A stretch of 64,000 bases of DNA from Burhinus oedicnemus (taxonomy: Eukaryota; Chordata; Aves; Charadriiformes; Burhinidae). Both the position numbers and the translations under genes were made by a program. The stretch lies in assembly GCA_008921705.1 (NCBI GenBank), contig VFFE01007724.1, positions 2,120,899-2,184,898 on the forward strand, given 5' to 3'. Each line of letters starts with the position of its first letter. The first letter of the stretch is position 1. Below the pieces are notes generated by a model. It made no database searches. It was not told the DNA's origin and worked only from the letters and a program-made list of their open reading frames with translations. This document shows positions 49,243-61,300 of this stretch, in pieces.

Positions 49243-51454
49243 GTACGTGCAGCGCGCCGCAGCGTGCTTTGGCTTTTTCTCGCCGGAGGTGGTACCGTGC
49301 CTGAGACGGGCGATTCTGCAGAGTGATGGTGTTAGTGCTGGGCATGAGAAAGGCGAAGGGGAGATGGGCAAAAGAAAATAAAGTGAGAAATGCTTGAAGG
49401 AACTGCTGAGGAAGAGCTGCGGTTTTGAATCTGGTACTCTTTTTGAAAGGAGATTTCAGGTACTACTGTGATTTGACTGGCCAAAATCAGCTGCACCAAA
49501 ACGTGCAAAATCCCTGCCAAAATTCTTACTTGCTTACAAAGAGGAATCTGTTTACTCCCTTTGCGCTGCGTTCCTTCTTTTTGTTTTAAATCTTAACTGT
49601 GTAAAAGCAGTTACTGAAATTTCACTCAGGTCCTGGTATATTTTGATGAAAGCTTGCATTCTTAGTGATTTTTTTTGTTTTAATTTGAACAAAATACCTG
49701 CTTTATAGATTTGATGATTTTTTTGTTCTATGATTTCCTTGAAAGATGTGCCTTCCCAAATACGTCAGAAATTATATCTGATGTCCTGGAGATCTGTTGA
49801 AAGATCTTGTTGATTCAGTGAGATTTGGGTTGGTTCTGCTTGCCCCTTTTGCCCCTTTCTGAGTTTTTTGGGTTTGTGGTTTTTTTTTTTTTTAATAAAG
49901 GCAGTCCCAGCAACAATGAATGCATATTGATGTCTTTGTTTCCAGGAAATCTTGATGACAAACATAACAAAAAAGGTTTAAAGTTACTCACTTACAGGCA
50001 GAAGTTCTGTTAAAACTTACCTTAGATATTAAAAGAATAGGTACATCTCTTAAACTGTTTTGTCTTTGAAATACTCACTATTTTATTTTTGTGAAAAATG
50101 AATTAAATACACATGGAGAGACTGGATTTGCTCGCTGGAATGAAAGCAATTGCCTACCTGGTAGCTTTGGATATATGATACCTTGACTCCCGTGTCCGCC
50201 TCACCCACCCCCCCGCCTTTTTTTTTTCTTTTTTTGGGAACACAGTCTTTAAAGTTGCCAAGTGTTTCTAGTCCCACCTTTGTTAAATGAGGGGGGCATT
50301 TTTGCTTGGGTTCTTTCGGATTTTTTTCACCAGATGCAAAAAAAGGTGGAGAGTGTTCTTTACTAGATGCAAACACATTTTTTTCCTTCCATTAGGTAAA
50401 GAAAACAGCAGAAGCCAGTAAACGACATTTTTTTGAAGTGTGTATTCTTTGTAATTCAAACAAAGCAATCAGCGTTAACCTTTCTCCATGGCACAGATAC
50501 TGACACGTGTCTGTTGAGGTCTTCTAGGGTTCATAATTTCGATGTTGTTCAGCCTTTGTAGTGGCTCTTTTTTTTTCATACTTGCTGGTATTGCATTCCA
50601 AAAGAAGTAAATATCAGTGTTTTTCCTCTAATTGCTTCCAGCAAAGTTGCTTTGTTCTGGAGAATGATTTCTAATTAGCTTGGGGATGTACTGAGCAAAC
50701 TTCATTATCCCGTTCAAGTGGCCTCAGAAAGGCTATTTCCACCGTTACCTCTCTCCTGCCCTCACACTGCTGGCTGAAGCCAGTTTTCCAGACTCTTAAA
50801 ATTTGTCTTTTCTTTTCCTGATATGCATTTAAATTATTCTCCTACCAAGGGCTCACAAGTTGTCTGAGCTTAGCTGCCTGCAGAGCTAAGCCACACATAC
50901 GGCGTGTGTGCAGCCTGCCCCTGCACGTTGAGCCCCGGCTGGGCTCCGTCACGTGCTGTCCCTTTATAATCGATGTGGCAGACTTTTTATAGAAAAGAAG
51001 CTGGATTTGGACTCCAATATGTGCTTTACTTTTGCTGTGCTCCTCCTTATACCCGCGAGAAGCCGGTTATGCCGGGCTATGGCACAGACAGTGAGCTCTT
51101 TAAGGTAAGGTAGAGGGACACAAACTGTTCCTCGGTTACTCCGTGGCGGAGTGCACGTTCTCACTCTTGGGTAGATCGGAGGTGGCTCACGCTCACGGGT
51201 GCTCCCCACCGCACAGGAGGGTGTACATGCTGTCTGCTCGTACCTGAGCTTACCTCACGTTTTAACTTGGCAGTAATTTACACGGTCGCACACAGAACTC
51301 CGATGTTTGGTGCGGAGCGTCGGAAGCCCGGTCTTCTCTTTGAGAAAGTTCATTGCATTGAGAAAGTTTGTGTGCTTTTCTTGGAAAGCCTTTGAGGAAT
51401 GTCAGGTGGGCGTACGCTTATATATTAATGTACGGACGCTTTGTTCCCCTCCAG
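49243..51454 (+). other. FNDC3B intron (2212 bp)
   Basis: GT-AG intron, acceptor TTCCCCTCCAG. It holds T-rich tracts near 49878 and 50218 and nothing else recognisable. Confidence 0.85.
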
Positions 51455-51568
51455 TACGGGCCGTATTCGGAAGCTACAGAAGTCACCACTGCAGCGGGTC
51501 CGCCCGGCCAGTGCAGAGCACCTTCCCTCTCCTTTCTGTCCGACACACGCATACTTGTGAGCTGGGAG
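51455..51568 (+). CDS. FNDC3B: FNDC3B exon: end of FN3-5 and start of FN3-6 (114 bp)
   Basis: Thirty-eight codons, phase 0 on both sides, residues 489-526: YGPYSEATEVTTAAG, PPGQCRAPSLSFLSDT and RILVSWE. YGPYSEATEV is the typical FN3 G strand. APSLSFLSDTRILVSWE is the A-B region of FN3-6 and seems to differ more from human than its neighbours. The donor GAG|GTAAGT again follows directly after the B-strand Trp. A longer frame (51307-51828) covers this exon out of phase and is taken as chance. Confidence 0.95.
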
Positions 51569-53740
51569 GTAAGTCAGGTTCCCCAATGGTTTCCTTTCTA
51601 TCTTGCTTACCCAAACTAATATGGTCACCACAAAACTTGAAAGCTAGCTTGAGAGCTATTCACTGGTTTGGAACTTTTTTTTTTTGTGCAAGAAAACCGT
51701 ATGTGGAAACTCTTCTATTGCAGAAAATCATCATCTCTACTTTTCTCTTTAAAGAATTGCATAAAGTTGATCATGAGTCATCCAGACCAGGATTCAGACA
51801 CGAGACCTCCTACGCTGGCGTCAGATGATAGAGCGCTGGTCGGTTGGAAGTGCTCTCTGCAGGCTTTTAGCATGTTAAGAGTGTCCTGGGGTGGAATTGT
51901 GAAGGCAAATATTTGATTTTGGCTGAAGCTGGAGTCTCTGATATGAAATTAACTCTACACAAATGCTTACAATGTAGTTTTTTTTCCCTTAAAAATTGTT
52001 TGTCTCTTCCCCAAATATTTACTTTTATTTTAGTTTGTGTGCGTTCCTTCTCCGTTCTCCAGGATCTTAGACAGTGGACTCTCAAAACAAGTCTTGGCTG
52101 AAATGTTGAGGGGCTGATTGGTGTCATTAGCAAAAAAAAAAAAAAAAATTATTATGTAATTAAGGCAGAAAGGAAAGGATGTTGTCATAAATAATGTTGT
52201 GGTATGGAGCGGTGGGGCTGTAATTCTGCCACGGACTTCCTTTGAAAACCTAGCGGCAGCCGTTCCAGCCCTGCATCTATCGGGTCCCGCCACAAAGGGA
52301 TGCCCCTATTGAGAAGTTATTAACGTTCACGAGCTGCTCAGATAAATTGATTGTGCTAACAGCATATCTAGATAACAGACACAATCTGAGTTTCATTTTA
52401 TAATGAAACAGGTGCGTTTGGTGCAGTTCGGGGGTATTTGTTAGTATTTCTTGCAACGTTTCGTGATGCTAAGCTAGAAGTCTCACTAAACTTTTCAATG
52501 TTAGCTCTTCAATGAGTGTATGGACAGGCATTTGCTCTCCCCAACCAAGAGCGAATGCAGTAGCCTTTCTGGTAGGCTCTGTATTTATGTGCAGGATGTA
52601 TTTGTTTATTCTAACTGAAAAACGACGCTGTGGAAGGAGTAATGTGGTTTGCAGTGGTTATGTTTTCTTAAAGACTCTAGCTTTGGGCTGTTAAAAGTAT
52701 GAAGGAAAAGCGGCAAAGGACTGTGGAGGTTTTTGGCTGTAGAGCACACCGTGGTGCCTCCCGTGCCGTTTTCACAGGGGGTTTGAAAACGCGGGCTTAG
52801 CGGTTCTGAACGCTGCGGCTGAACTAGCTGGAAGCTGGGAGGCAGAGCTGGAGGAGCCCCTGCGCACGTGCAGGGCGGTTGGTCGCTGCGGCGTGCAGCG
52901 ATGCTCGGCATCCTTTTACTGGGAATTACACCTCGCATGCCACAATCACAAAGTCTTTGCCGTATCCCAGGCCACACTTCTGCACGTAGAGCAGCGATTC
53001 CCTGAGCCGCTTCAGTCCACAGGGAACAGCTCTAGGCAGTTCTGGTAAAAGCACAAAATACTTTGTTTTGGGAACCGTGCCGTTATGCCCTGCGGTAGCT
53101 CATCTCCAGGAAATTCAGGTATTTATTCCGTGTTCCCCTGGACTTCAGGATGATAAAGGATTGCTGAGGATGTATGGATCCTGTAGGAGTCTTTTTTGTG
53201 GACGTTCATATACGTGGGTCCATGCTCCCGTGTCCTGTGCAGGGACCATCAGGTTGATGGGTGACTTTCACGGAAGCCCTGAGATGAGGTCCCCGCTCGC
53301 TGAGGCTGTTCTTCTCTCAGCTCCACGAGTAGCTGCTTCAGGCTCGGGGGTGGCTCTTCCGGAGCTGGGTTTTGATCGCTCGACTAGACTAGGCTAGACT
53401 GAGGCTTTTTTATGTTCTCCACGGCTGTGCTTCTGCCAAGCCAGTGGAGGGACAATTTATTCCCGAGGGTCCTGGTGAAAAGCAAAGTAGCTGCGTACGC
53501 TTTCTCGTTTCTCTGAATTTCTATCAGGTAATTTTTGTGCAGAATTGGCCTGTTTCAGTAACCCATTAGGGAACACTAATTCAGCGCATTTCCATTTGCA
53601 GCAGTAATGGTGTACTAATTTAAAAATAAGGGTGGGTTGGGGTTTTTTTTTTCCCATGTACTTTATTTCCTTACCCAGTGAAACGCAGAGATCCGAACTG
53701 CTCATTTCTGAATTGAACCACATAAATATTTGTGTTGCAG
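51569..53740 (+). other. FNDC3B intron (2172 bp)
   Basis: GT-AG intron, acceptor TTTGTGTTGCAG. It contains a 17-base A tract at 52132-52148 and a GC-richer stretch near 52740-52900. No exon or known repeat family was recognised. Confidence 0.85.
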
Positions 53741-53890
53741 AGTCCTGAATGTTCTGGTGCGGATATCTCTGAATACAGATTAGAGTGGGGAGAGGATGAG
53801 GAATCTCTACAACTCGTCTATAACGGCACAGATACCTGTTTTGAAATAAGTGAATTGGCGGCGGCGGCGCATTACTGCTGTAGGCTGCAG
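53741..53890 (+). CDS. FNDC3B: FNDC3B exon: most of FN3-6 (150 bp)
   Basis: Fifty codons, phase 0 on both sides, residues 527-576: SPECSGADISEYRLEW, GEDEESLQLVYNGTDTC, FEISELAAAAHYCCRLQ. GADISEYRLEWGEDEESL is nearly invariant relative to remembered FNDC3B. The E-F motif is unusual: the Leu-x-Pro-Ala-Ala-x-Tyr expected here reads LAAAAHY, encoded by four consecutive GCG codons, so the motif Pro is lost. NGT would be an N-glycosylation sequon, but in a tail-anchored protein these domains face the cytosol. Both edges being in phase 0, skipping would keep frame. The donor CAG|GTACGG is weaker than average. Confidence 0.95.
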
Positions 53891-54788
53891 GTACGGAAGT
53901 GAGGAGTTTTTGCACGCGTTGCAAGTGAAGATGTAAACAGAGTTTCCTTCCACCGTGGGTTTATTTTTATCATTAGCCACTGTGAGGTTATGTGCTCTGT
54001 AAGTCAGAAGCAATGTACGTTTATTTCAAATAATGCTGTAGAACTGAAGAGTTTAGTTTCTGCACAATTCAAAGTGATAAACAAGGGGGTTGGTATAACT
54101 TTTAGCTCTCAAAAATTGTTCTTGTGTATCATGTGGTTTATTTTCAGTGAATAATGCTTTAAACAGCCACCTTGCCCTCTGATATTAAACCAAAATGATA
54201 ATATTTTGGACAATTTTAAAAAAAAATAATTTTTTCTTGATAATGAGATGTAAACATCATCTGCCTCCCAACTGGATGTTGAAGATTCCCCTAGCTTAAA
54301 TAATAAACTCCAACATCTATTTCATTTATCAAATAAAGCAAATGAGCTGAGTAGATGCCTATGTACGGAGGAGACGGCAGCTGCCAGAAAGTGAGTTCTC
54401 ATCTTTCTCATTTTGTGTCTTAGATTTGCAAGATTGGGTCTCATATATAGTCTCTAGATGATTTCTTTTTCTCTGATCTCTTTCTCTCCTAGTATTTTCA
54501 GTAGAAAGTAACAGTTAACATATATTTCTTACATAACGAAAATAAAGATACAGCACTCTTTCTGCTTTATGTCTATTGAAAAATAAACGGAAAGTAAATT
54601 AAGTAGGAGTGGAGTAGAAATATTTTTGCCCAAGATACTCTTCCACGGGATTTATTTGTATGTGAAGACAGAATACCACCAGTAATCCAACCAAAAGTTC
54701 ACGTACCCACCCAGCTGGCAACGTGTGGGACCACCCAGGGTCGTTTCTTTGATCAAGGACAACATGCTTCTGTCAAGTATTTCCTTCT

Positions 54789-54850
54789 TTTTTTTTTTTA
54801 ACATTGAATTTATTATTTTTTAAATTTTTATATATTTTTTTTTTTTTTTT
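54789..54850. repeat. T-rich low-complexity tract
   Basis: Runs of T broken by a few A residues, ending in 16 consecutive T at 54835-54850. No retroposon body was recognised beside it. Confidence 0.85.
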
Positions 54851-56469
54851 ACAAAGTAGCTTTCGAGCAGCTGGCCAGCAGCCAAGGAGCTAGGGCCCCA
54901 CACCTCTAAGTACGCTCAGCTCTATTTTGTGACTCGGTCGTAGCTGGCCATAGACCTCGGGCTGGCGCTTTTGGGTAAGGCGAATTGAAAGAGCGTGTGT
55001 TGAGTGGCTTGGAAGTGTGAGCCAGAAAGTGCCTCTTGTTTGCGCAAGAGGGAAAGCATTCGGCATCCCCTGGGCACGGAGGAGACCGTGAGACCACTTC
55101 TGCGGTGAGCGGTGGGGAGCTCAAGGAGATTTTGATGTTAAAAATGGAAACAGCCAGCTGTATGACATCTTTGATTTCGGGTGGGCGTGCATTTTAAATT
55201 ACCTGCCACAAAAACGTTGCACAAAACTACTCAGTTTTTAACACAGCCGATATAATTTAATCCAGAGGCAGAAGTTAAATGAAATGCACAACAACAGTAA
55301 GAGATTTTATTGAATTCCGTCAGTGACCCGTGCATTACTTTTTAGAGCACTTCATCCTCTACATCTGATCTGTGTATTATATGGAGAAGGGTTTGGTGTA
55401 AGACACACTGGAACATTTGAACAATTACAAAAAAACCAAAACAGAATATGTCTAGCAGACAAAGAAGGAAAGTTAAATAGCTTCAGAAATTTTAGTCTAT
55501 TTTTTAAATAAAAAGGAGAGAATAATAGCTGTTTTTCTTATCTGTTAGCAGCTGTAACAGAAAAATCTTTCTTTTACTTTTTAAAAATAAAGATTCCCCA
55601 AACCACATTTACTCTGCCTTCTAATAAACACACAGTATTGCTATCTCAATCTACAGTAACTCAATAAAAAGAGAGAATTGAGGAATCAGGCATATATAAC
55701 TGCAGGGCAGACAGTTTGTCTTTACTGTTGCTCAACTTTTTTCCTGTAATGAATATTCCTGAAAACAATCGTGGCTTCTGCAAAGGGAAATATTGTGTCA
55801 TTTTGGAGGGGGGGGGGAAGTATCTAGGAAGCAAAGAAGAATGAAATTCCCATCAGTTATGATGATGAGATTGTCCAATACAGCAGTTAAAAGCACCACT
55901 AAAAATAAATTGCTTGGAGCAAGGTACAGATTGCCAAACACTGGTTTAGAAGCAAGGCAAATAATATAATTGGCAGACCACAAAACAAGGCTCACTTTTA
56001 ACAGCTCGAGGAGCGCTTCACTAGATAGAAGATGTCCCTGGAGCAGGATTTGTTTTGAAGGGCTTTTTAAAGGCTGACAAATCTAACTTTATTATCTCTT
56101 TCTTCAATTGAACAAAATGCCTCCTGGAAGAACAGAACATGGCTTTGTGTTTGTATTATGCATAACTGAAATAAGTTATTCGCTACAGTAAGGCATAGAT
56201 AAGATCACAAATTGTTTGACGTGTCCTTTCCTTGCCATCATAGTCCTACTGGCAGCATTGCAAACCTGGGTTTGCTAATTAATTGTAATCTGGTGGCAGA
56301 CTCTGCACTCAGTTTTCCAAATGCAAAGGAAATGTGGATGGTGGAAGATGCTGGGCAATGTCAAAACCTGCTTTTGAAGGTCTGGGCATCCTGTAGCTCA
56401 GCCTGTACAGTAATATGCTATCGCAAGGTCTCCACGTACCTCGTGGGCTAGCAGCATGCTGGAGTGTCT

Positions 56470-56810
56470 CAGGAGGAACCCAGCTAGCAGGTCAAGGGAA
56501 GGTGGTATTGCCCGTTACATGCCATTCAGGAGAACCTGGAATACTGTGTCCAGTTTTGCTGCAGGCAGAGGTTGAAATAGAGATGTTCGGGTGAGATATA
56601 AAGAAAAAACTTATTCCTGTGCGGGCAATTAAGGGTTGTAAGAGTGGTCCAGAGGGACCGTGCAATCTCCATCCTTGTAATTTTTCAAGACCTGACTGGA
56701 CAAAAGCCTGAGCAACCTGGTCTGTATTCAGCTTTGACCCTGCTTGGAGTAGCAGGTTGGACTGGATGTGTCCCAAGGTCCCTTCCAGCCTGCATGGTTC
56801 TGTGATTGTG
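56470..56810 (+). mobile_element. CR1 LINE fragment, about 340 bp, sense to FNDC3B
   Basis: The copy starts near CCAGCTAGCAGGTCAAGGGA, passes through GAATACTGTGTCCAGTTTTG and GCCTGAGCAACCTGGTCTG, and ends GTTGGACTGGATGTGTCCC, AAGGTCCCTTCCAGCCTGC, ATGGTTCTGTGATTGTG. This is the order of the CR1 ORF2 end and 3' untranslated region in sense. The reading frame is broken and the terminal octamers are decayed. It is a 5'-truncated old insertion. Confidence 0.93.
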
Positions 56811-57746
56811 TGCACAGGAGCTTATCGTAATCCTGGGGAGGTAGTGTTGGTCATTTCCTAGGCGTTTCCAGCGCAACATATACAGCGTTTACCGCTGGCT
56901 GAGCATCAACGGATAAAAAAAGCAGGTCTGTACAATTGTGCAATGTTGGGCTTGCAAAGACAACAGCCTCTGCAATTAATGAGCAGAAGCGGGCCGGATT
57001 TTGAAACTTGGTTTCCACTGGGATCCTGGATCTACGAGTCCAGATGAGAAGCTTGATAACTGGTTGCTCTCCTCTCTTGTGCAAAATATGGAGCCATGTG
57101 CGTTGGTGGTGGTTTGCCAGTGATTTGTGACTTCTGGGGAAATCTGAGTCATAGACTTCACGCCATGCTGAGTTCCGATATTCTTATATCAGAAATTTTT
57201 TAGCATGAAATTAGTTATCCATCCTCTGAGTTAGGAACCAGTGTAGCTTTCGCAAGCCAAATGCCCCGTATGCCTAGGGGTGCGCTGCTTGCATAGAACA
57301 TCTGATGTTGCACTCTGCAGTGTACTGAGGATTTTTTATAGGGCGGCTCAACAATTTCGGGTAGCCAGTTTGCTGGACAACGTGATGTCACCTGTCACTG
57401 CCAGCATGACAACCGTGACATTTTCCCTTGCTAAACAAAGTTTGCCGCTGATAAAAAGGTTACTGTTAAGTTTGATTAAATAGCTATTAGGGAAAAGAGA
57501 AATATTCTCCAATTTATCTGCGAGATACTCCTGAGTAACAAAGGAAGATATTAATTGCTCTAGTACAGGTAGAGGGTATGAATCATGCTTTAGAGAAGAA
57601 GCCAATGGTGCATATTCTCTGAAGAATCCATGCAACTCTTCCAGGCTGTACAGCTCATTATTATGAACTTGACAGACATGTAAAAGAGAACATTTATCCT
57701 GTTTTAAAAAATAAAATAAAATAAAATTATTTTTTTTAACACACAG

Positions 57747-58027
57747 GCTATTAACCAGGCAGGAGCTGGACCCTACAGTGACCTGGTAACCTGCAGGATC
57801 CCCGCGTCTGTACCTGATGCAGTCTCTACCCTCTCTGTGCTGGAGGACGAGCACCTGGATGCCTGTCAGCTCTCACCCTCTGTGTGCCTTGTACTGAACT
57901 GGGAAGAACCGTGCAATAACGGAGCTGAGATTACGTCATACAACATTGACCTGGGTGACGTCAGCATTCCAGTAGGAAACGTTACAAGTTATGTTATCAA
58001 TGATTTGCTTCCAGAAACCTCGTACCG
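57747..58027 (+). CDS. FNDC3B: FNDC3B exon: end of FN3-6 and most of FN3-7 (281 bp)
   Basis: This is the longest exon in the window. The acceptor is AACACACAG and the donor is ACCG|GTGAGT. Phase 0 start; residues 577-669 plus two bases of the next codon, probably Arg. AINQAGAGPYSDLVTC ends FN3-6. RIPASVPDAVSTLSVLED leads into FN3-7, whose B strand VCLVLNWEEPCNNGAEI is not split by an intron. Strands C to F follow: YNIDLGDVSIPVGNVT, SYVINDLLPETSYR. The exon stops after the F-strand Tyr-Arg, the same place as the junctions ending 26668, 42037 and 53890. The continuation, expected to read like IRIQAINEIGAGPFS, was not found before 64000. Confidence 0.96.
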
Positions 58028-58142
58028 GTGAGTACAATTCTTTCTCGGTGTGGTGCAGAGCACTTGGGATGAGATCACACAGCTTAATTTTACTTGGGAG
58101 ATGTTTATGGCATGTAGACTGAGTTAAAACAAACAAACAAGC

Positions 58143-58319
58143 ATTGGAACAGGCTGCCCAGGGAAGTGGTGGAATCACCATCCCTGGAGGTGTTTAAAAG
58201 CTGGGTAGACGTGGTGCTGAGGGACACGGTTTAGTGGTGGTTTTGACAGTGTTAGGTTGATGGTTGGACTCAATGATCTTAAAGGTCTCTTTTAACCTAG
58301 GTGATTCTATAATTCTGTA
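58143..58319 (+). mobile_element. CR1 LINE fragment, sense, 115 bp after an FNDC3B donor
   Basis: ATTGGAACAGGCTGCCCAGG, then GAAGTGGTGGAATCACCATC and CCTGGAGGTGTTTAAAAGC, then GTTGGACTCAATGATCTTAA and the end GTGATTCTATAATTCTGTAA. This is the CR1 3' region in sense, with the final octamers still visible. It is better preserved than the copy at 56470. It begins 115 bases downstream of the exon ending at 58027. Confidence 0.95.
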
Positions 58320-61300
58320 AAAACACAACAACACACCCGAAACCAGCTAGGGAGCATAGAAATCTGCAGTAATTCCTTTATGGAATGAATTGCGGTGTTT
58401 CATGTTCAAATACCGCTTCCCCCACCTCCCTTTTTGCCTCTTCCTCCTCTCCTTCCATTATCTCTGATCTCTTCTTCTCTTTAAGGTGCTCTGCTGTGGT
58501 AAGGTTACACTGGTAGGTAAATAAATTCAAAAAATGGGAAATAACTAAAATTAGAATGCGACATCTCATATTTTTTCAGGTGCTTAGCAGTACTATTCCA
58601 GGGGTTTACATTATTAACTGTATTGATCCCTGTGAGCGGATAGCAATTTGCACGCGATGAACTTTTATTTGTATAGCTAGAGCTATTTTTTATTTCTAGC
58701 ATCTAGAGATTAATTAAAAGATAATCTAGATTTAAAAACAATTTCTTTATATGGGCTCAGATTCTAAATTTCTAAGTGACATTGCCAAAATTTTATTGTT
58801 ATTTTAATGCTCAGGCTTACATTATTTTTTTTCCTAATTGCTAATGGAAACAAAAAAAATACGATTCCATGCAGGCAATGAGCAGCAATACAGCTGAAGA
58901 TGTGACAAAAGAAGTTCTATTTTAAGTACTGTTCTAATAAAAACTGAAATGTGATTGCACAGTTGTAAAATTAGTCATGGTACAGACCTGCTATAACGTT
59001 TTTCTTTTTTTCTTTGTATTCGGGGCCATGATCCTACAGGTCTTGTAGAGTTTAAATGAAAAGTTTTATTTCTCAAATTTTTTATCACGTACCAAAAAAG
59101 AGAACTTCTTGTAGCAAGTATACAAATATGTATCCTAGAAGTTATTTAAAGCAAGGCACATATATTGCTTACAGCGCCTAGTACAGCAGTTCCTGATCTT
59201 TGGCTAGAATATCTCAGTTTTAAAACCATGTAGTAAAAAAATAGAGATTTATTTTATTTTTATATATATGTATGTATGTATATCCCTCTGGCAATCCGAA
59301 AAAAGAAGGTGAAATAGGAATTTGGTGATTCAGAACCCCTCCATTCCAGATCACTCAAATCCAGGAAACGTGTCTACATTATCGCGGTCTCCAGTTCTTC
59401 AGTGGCTTGTAACGCTGGGATGCTTTTTGGCAAAGGCAGTAATGAAGCATAAGGTTTTTTATTCTCTTCTACTGTTTCTTGAAGATCCTAATTTTGTGGT
59501 CAATTTAAGCTAGCATTGCTGTCAAAGGAAGCCTCTTCTTCCTTCCTTGTGTCATCTTGTAAATGGGTAGAGAGGAGAAGGGGTAGAAGAGGATAGGACC
59601 ACCTCTGCTAGCAGACGTGCTGGCCTAAGCTAGTCTAAGGTGTTTGTGAAAATAGTGCACATGAGTAAAGGTGCACAAGGGCTGGAGCCAATTCAGGTTG
59701 CTGTTGTCATTCGTCTGACCTCCATCTCCATGTTCTTCCACGTTTCTCACTCTGCCTTGCATCAACACTGGTGCCTGTGTGATCTTACTCTAAGTCAGAC
59801 CAGGGAACCCAATTGATTGAAGACTAGTCAAAAACCTAATAAAACTAATAAGAAGTTGAAGAGTTTGTCTATTTGCTGACTACCCAGCTGTGGAACTGCA
59901 TCACCTCTGGGCGGTCTCATACTCCGTGGTTTCTCCTCATATGCTCAATCAAGAGTCAAAACAGCTAAAGCAAAATGAGAGCAACACAGTCAAGACAGCC
60001 AGAATAAACCATCTAAATTCTTTGCTGATACCTTCCTTCTTCGGTCTCTTTTTTAGCTGGTTCTTGGTTGTCTACAGCTTCGTTTAGGGAAATGTCCTTG
60101 TCCTCAAAGGCTGGAAATGGAGATACAGAATGAAAGGAGGGACAGGACACTTATAATCGTGCTGCAGTCTTGTCCATGAAAAGTGTTGTGACACTGAGAT
60201 CATACTGGATTTTTTTTATTTTTTTACATTCTTATTTGGTTCTTTTGTAAAAAGCACCATATTAAATCGGGGAGTCTGCTTGTCTCTGATGGAAATGAAA
60301 AGGCTGAAGCACAAGAATTAACTGAAACTGTTCTAAGTATTGTTGCAAGACTAAGTTCCTACCAAAAAAAAAAATTATTGTGAAGAGCACAAACCAGTGT
60401 GTGACTAATCAGAAGTAATAATATATGAAAGCTCTTTTCTTTAATAAAATAAGAGAAAGAAACCCCTAAATCTTGCATCTCCTGCCTATTGGGGAACACG
60501 AGTGACTGCAGTTGAGTTGCAAAAGCACGTCATCTGTAGTTTGAAGTATTTTTCTGCTAATAAAAATAGACTTGTCGAAGTGTTTTTGCGATCGATCATT
60601 ATCTCTTTCATTGATATTTCTTCTTCAAGCCTATCTTGACACCTGTCTTTCATCAGGGAACATGTGTGTCCTGATAAATGCATCCGTAAGAAAGATGTTT
60701 ATCGAGCTGTACGCTAGAAGGTGGTGGGGTTTTTGCCCTCCCTGTTCTAATCGGAAGAGTGTTTCAGAACATCACTGATCTCATTCTCTTAGTTTGTTCA
60801 CCAGTGGTTTTTCTTCTCGTGTCAACTTTGTTTAACTCAACTAGCTCTTCTGTCTCTCAAGTGTTTATTCCCTGCTGTGTTTAAAAGCAGTGAACGTGTT
60901 TTCTTCCAGGCCTTGTTTTTCCTAGACTAAACAAGCCAAACACTACTAGGTTTGAGACTCTGAACTCTCTTGCCAAAGTTTCAGCAGAATTTGGAGTAAA
61001 TCAGCAAAGGGCTTTTACGTTTTAGTTGCATTGGAATTTCACTGTCAATGGTTTTGTTTGCGGGAACCCAAAATTGAAAGCAAATCGTGGTTGTTATGAA
61101 TCTACCAAGTCCAAAATTGGAAAGGAACCTTGTTTTGAATAGCGGTGTGATTCTAACAACGTGTCTCCGTGTGTCCACCCCCTTGGACTTGTTAGCTTAG
61201 GTCTGGCGTTGCTCTGCTGCTTCCAGCTTCTGCGTGGCAATGGCCGTACGTGAGCAACTCAAGTGTACACCAAGCAAGCTCCGGGCTCTTTGCGGAGGTG

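Larger units (their letters stand above)
53891..57746 (+). other. FNDC3B intron (3856 bp) with a sense CR1 copy
   Basis: GT-AG intron, acceptor AACACACAG preceded by a T-rich stretch. It holds T-rich low-complexity sequence at 54789-54850, a G run of ten near 55807, and a CR1 fragment at 56470-56810. No exon was recognised. Confidence 0.85.

Noticed and set aside
51307..51828. 173-codon frame over the exon at 51455
   Set aside because: It is out of phase with the FN3 reading of the same exon, which is fixed by both neighbours; a shadow frame.
57348..57854. 168-codon minus-strand frame
   Set aside because: It overlaps the exon at 57747 in antisense and has no recognisable domain.
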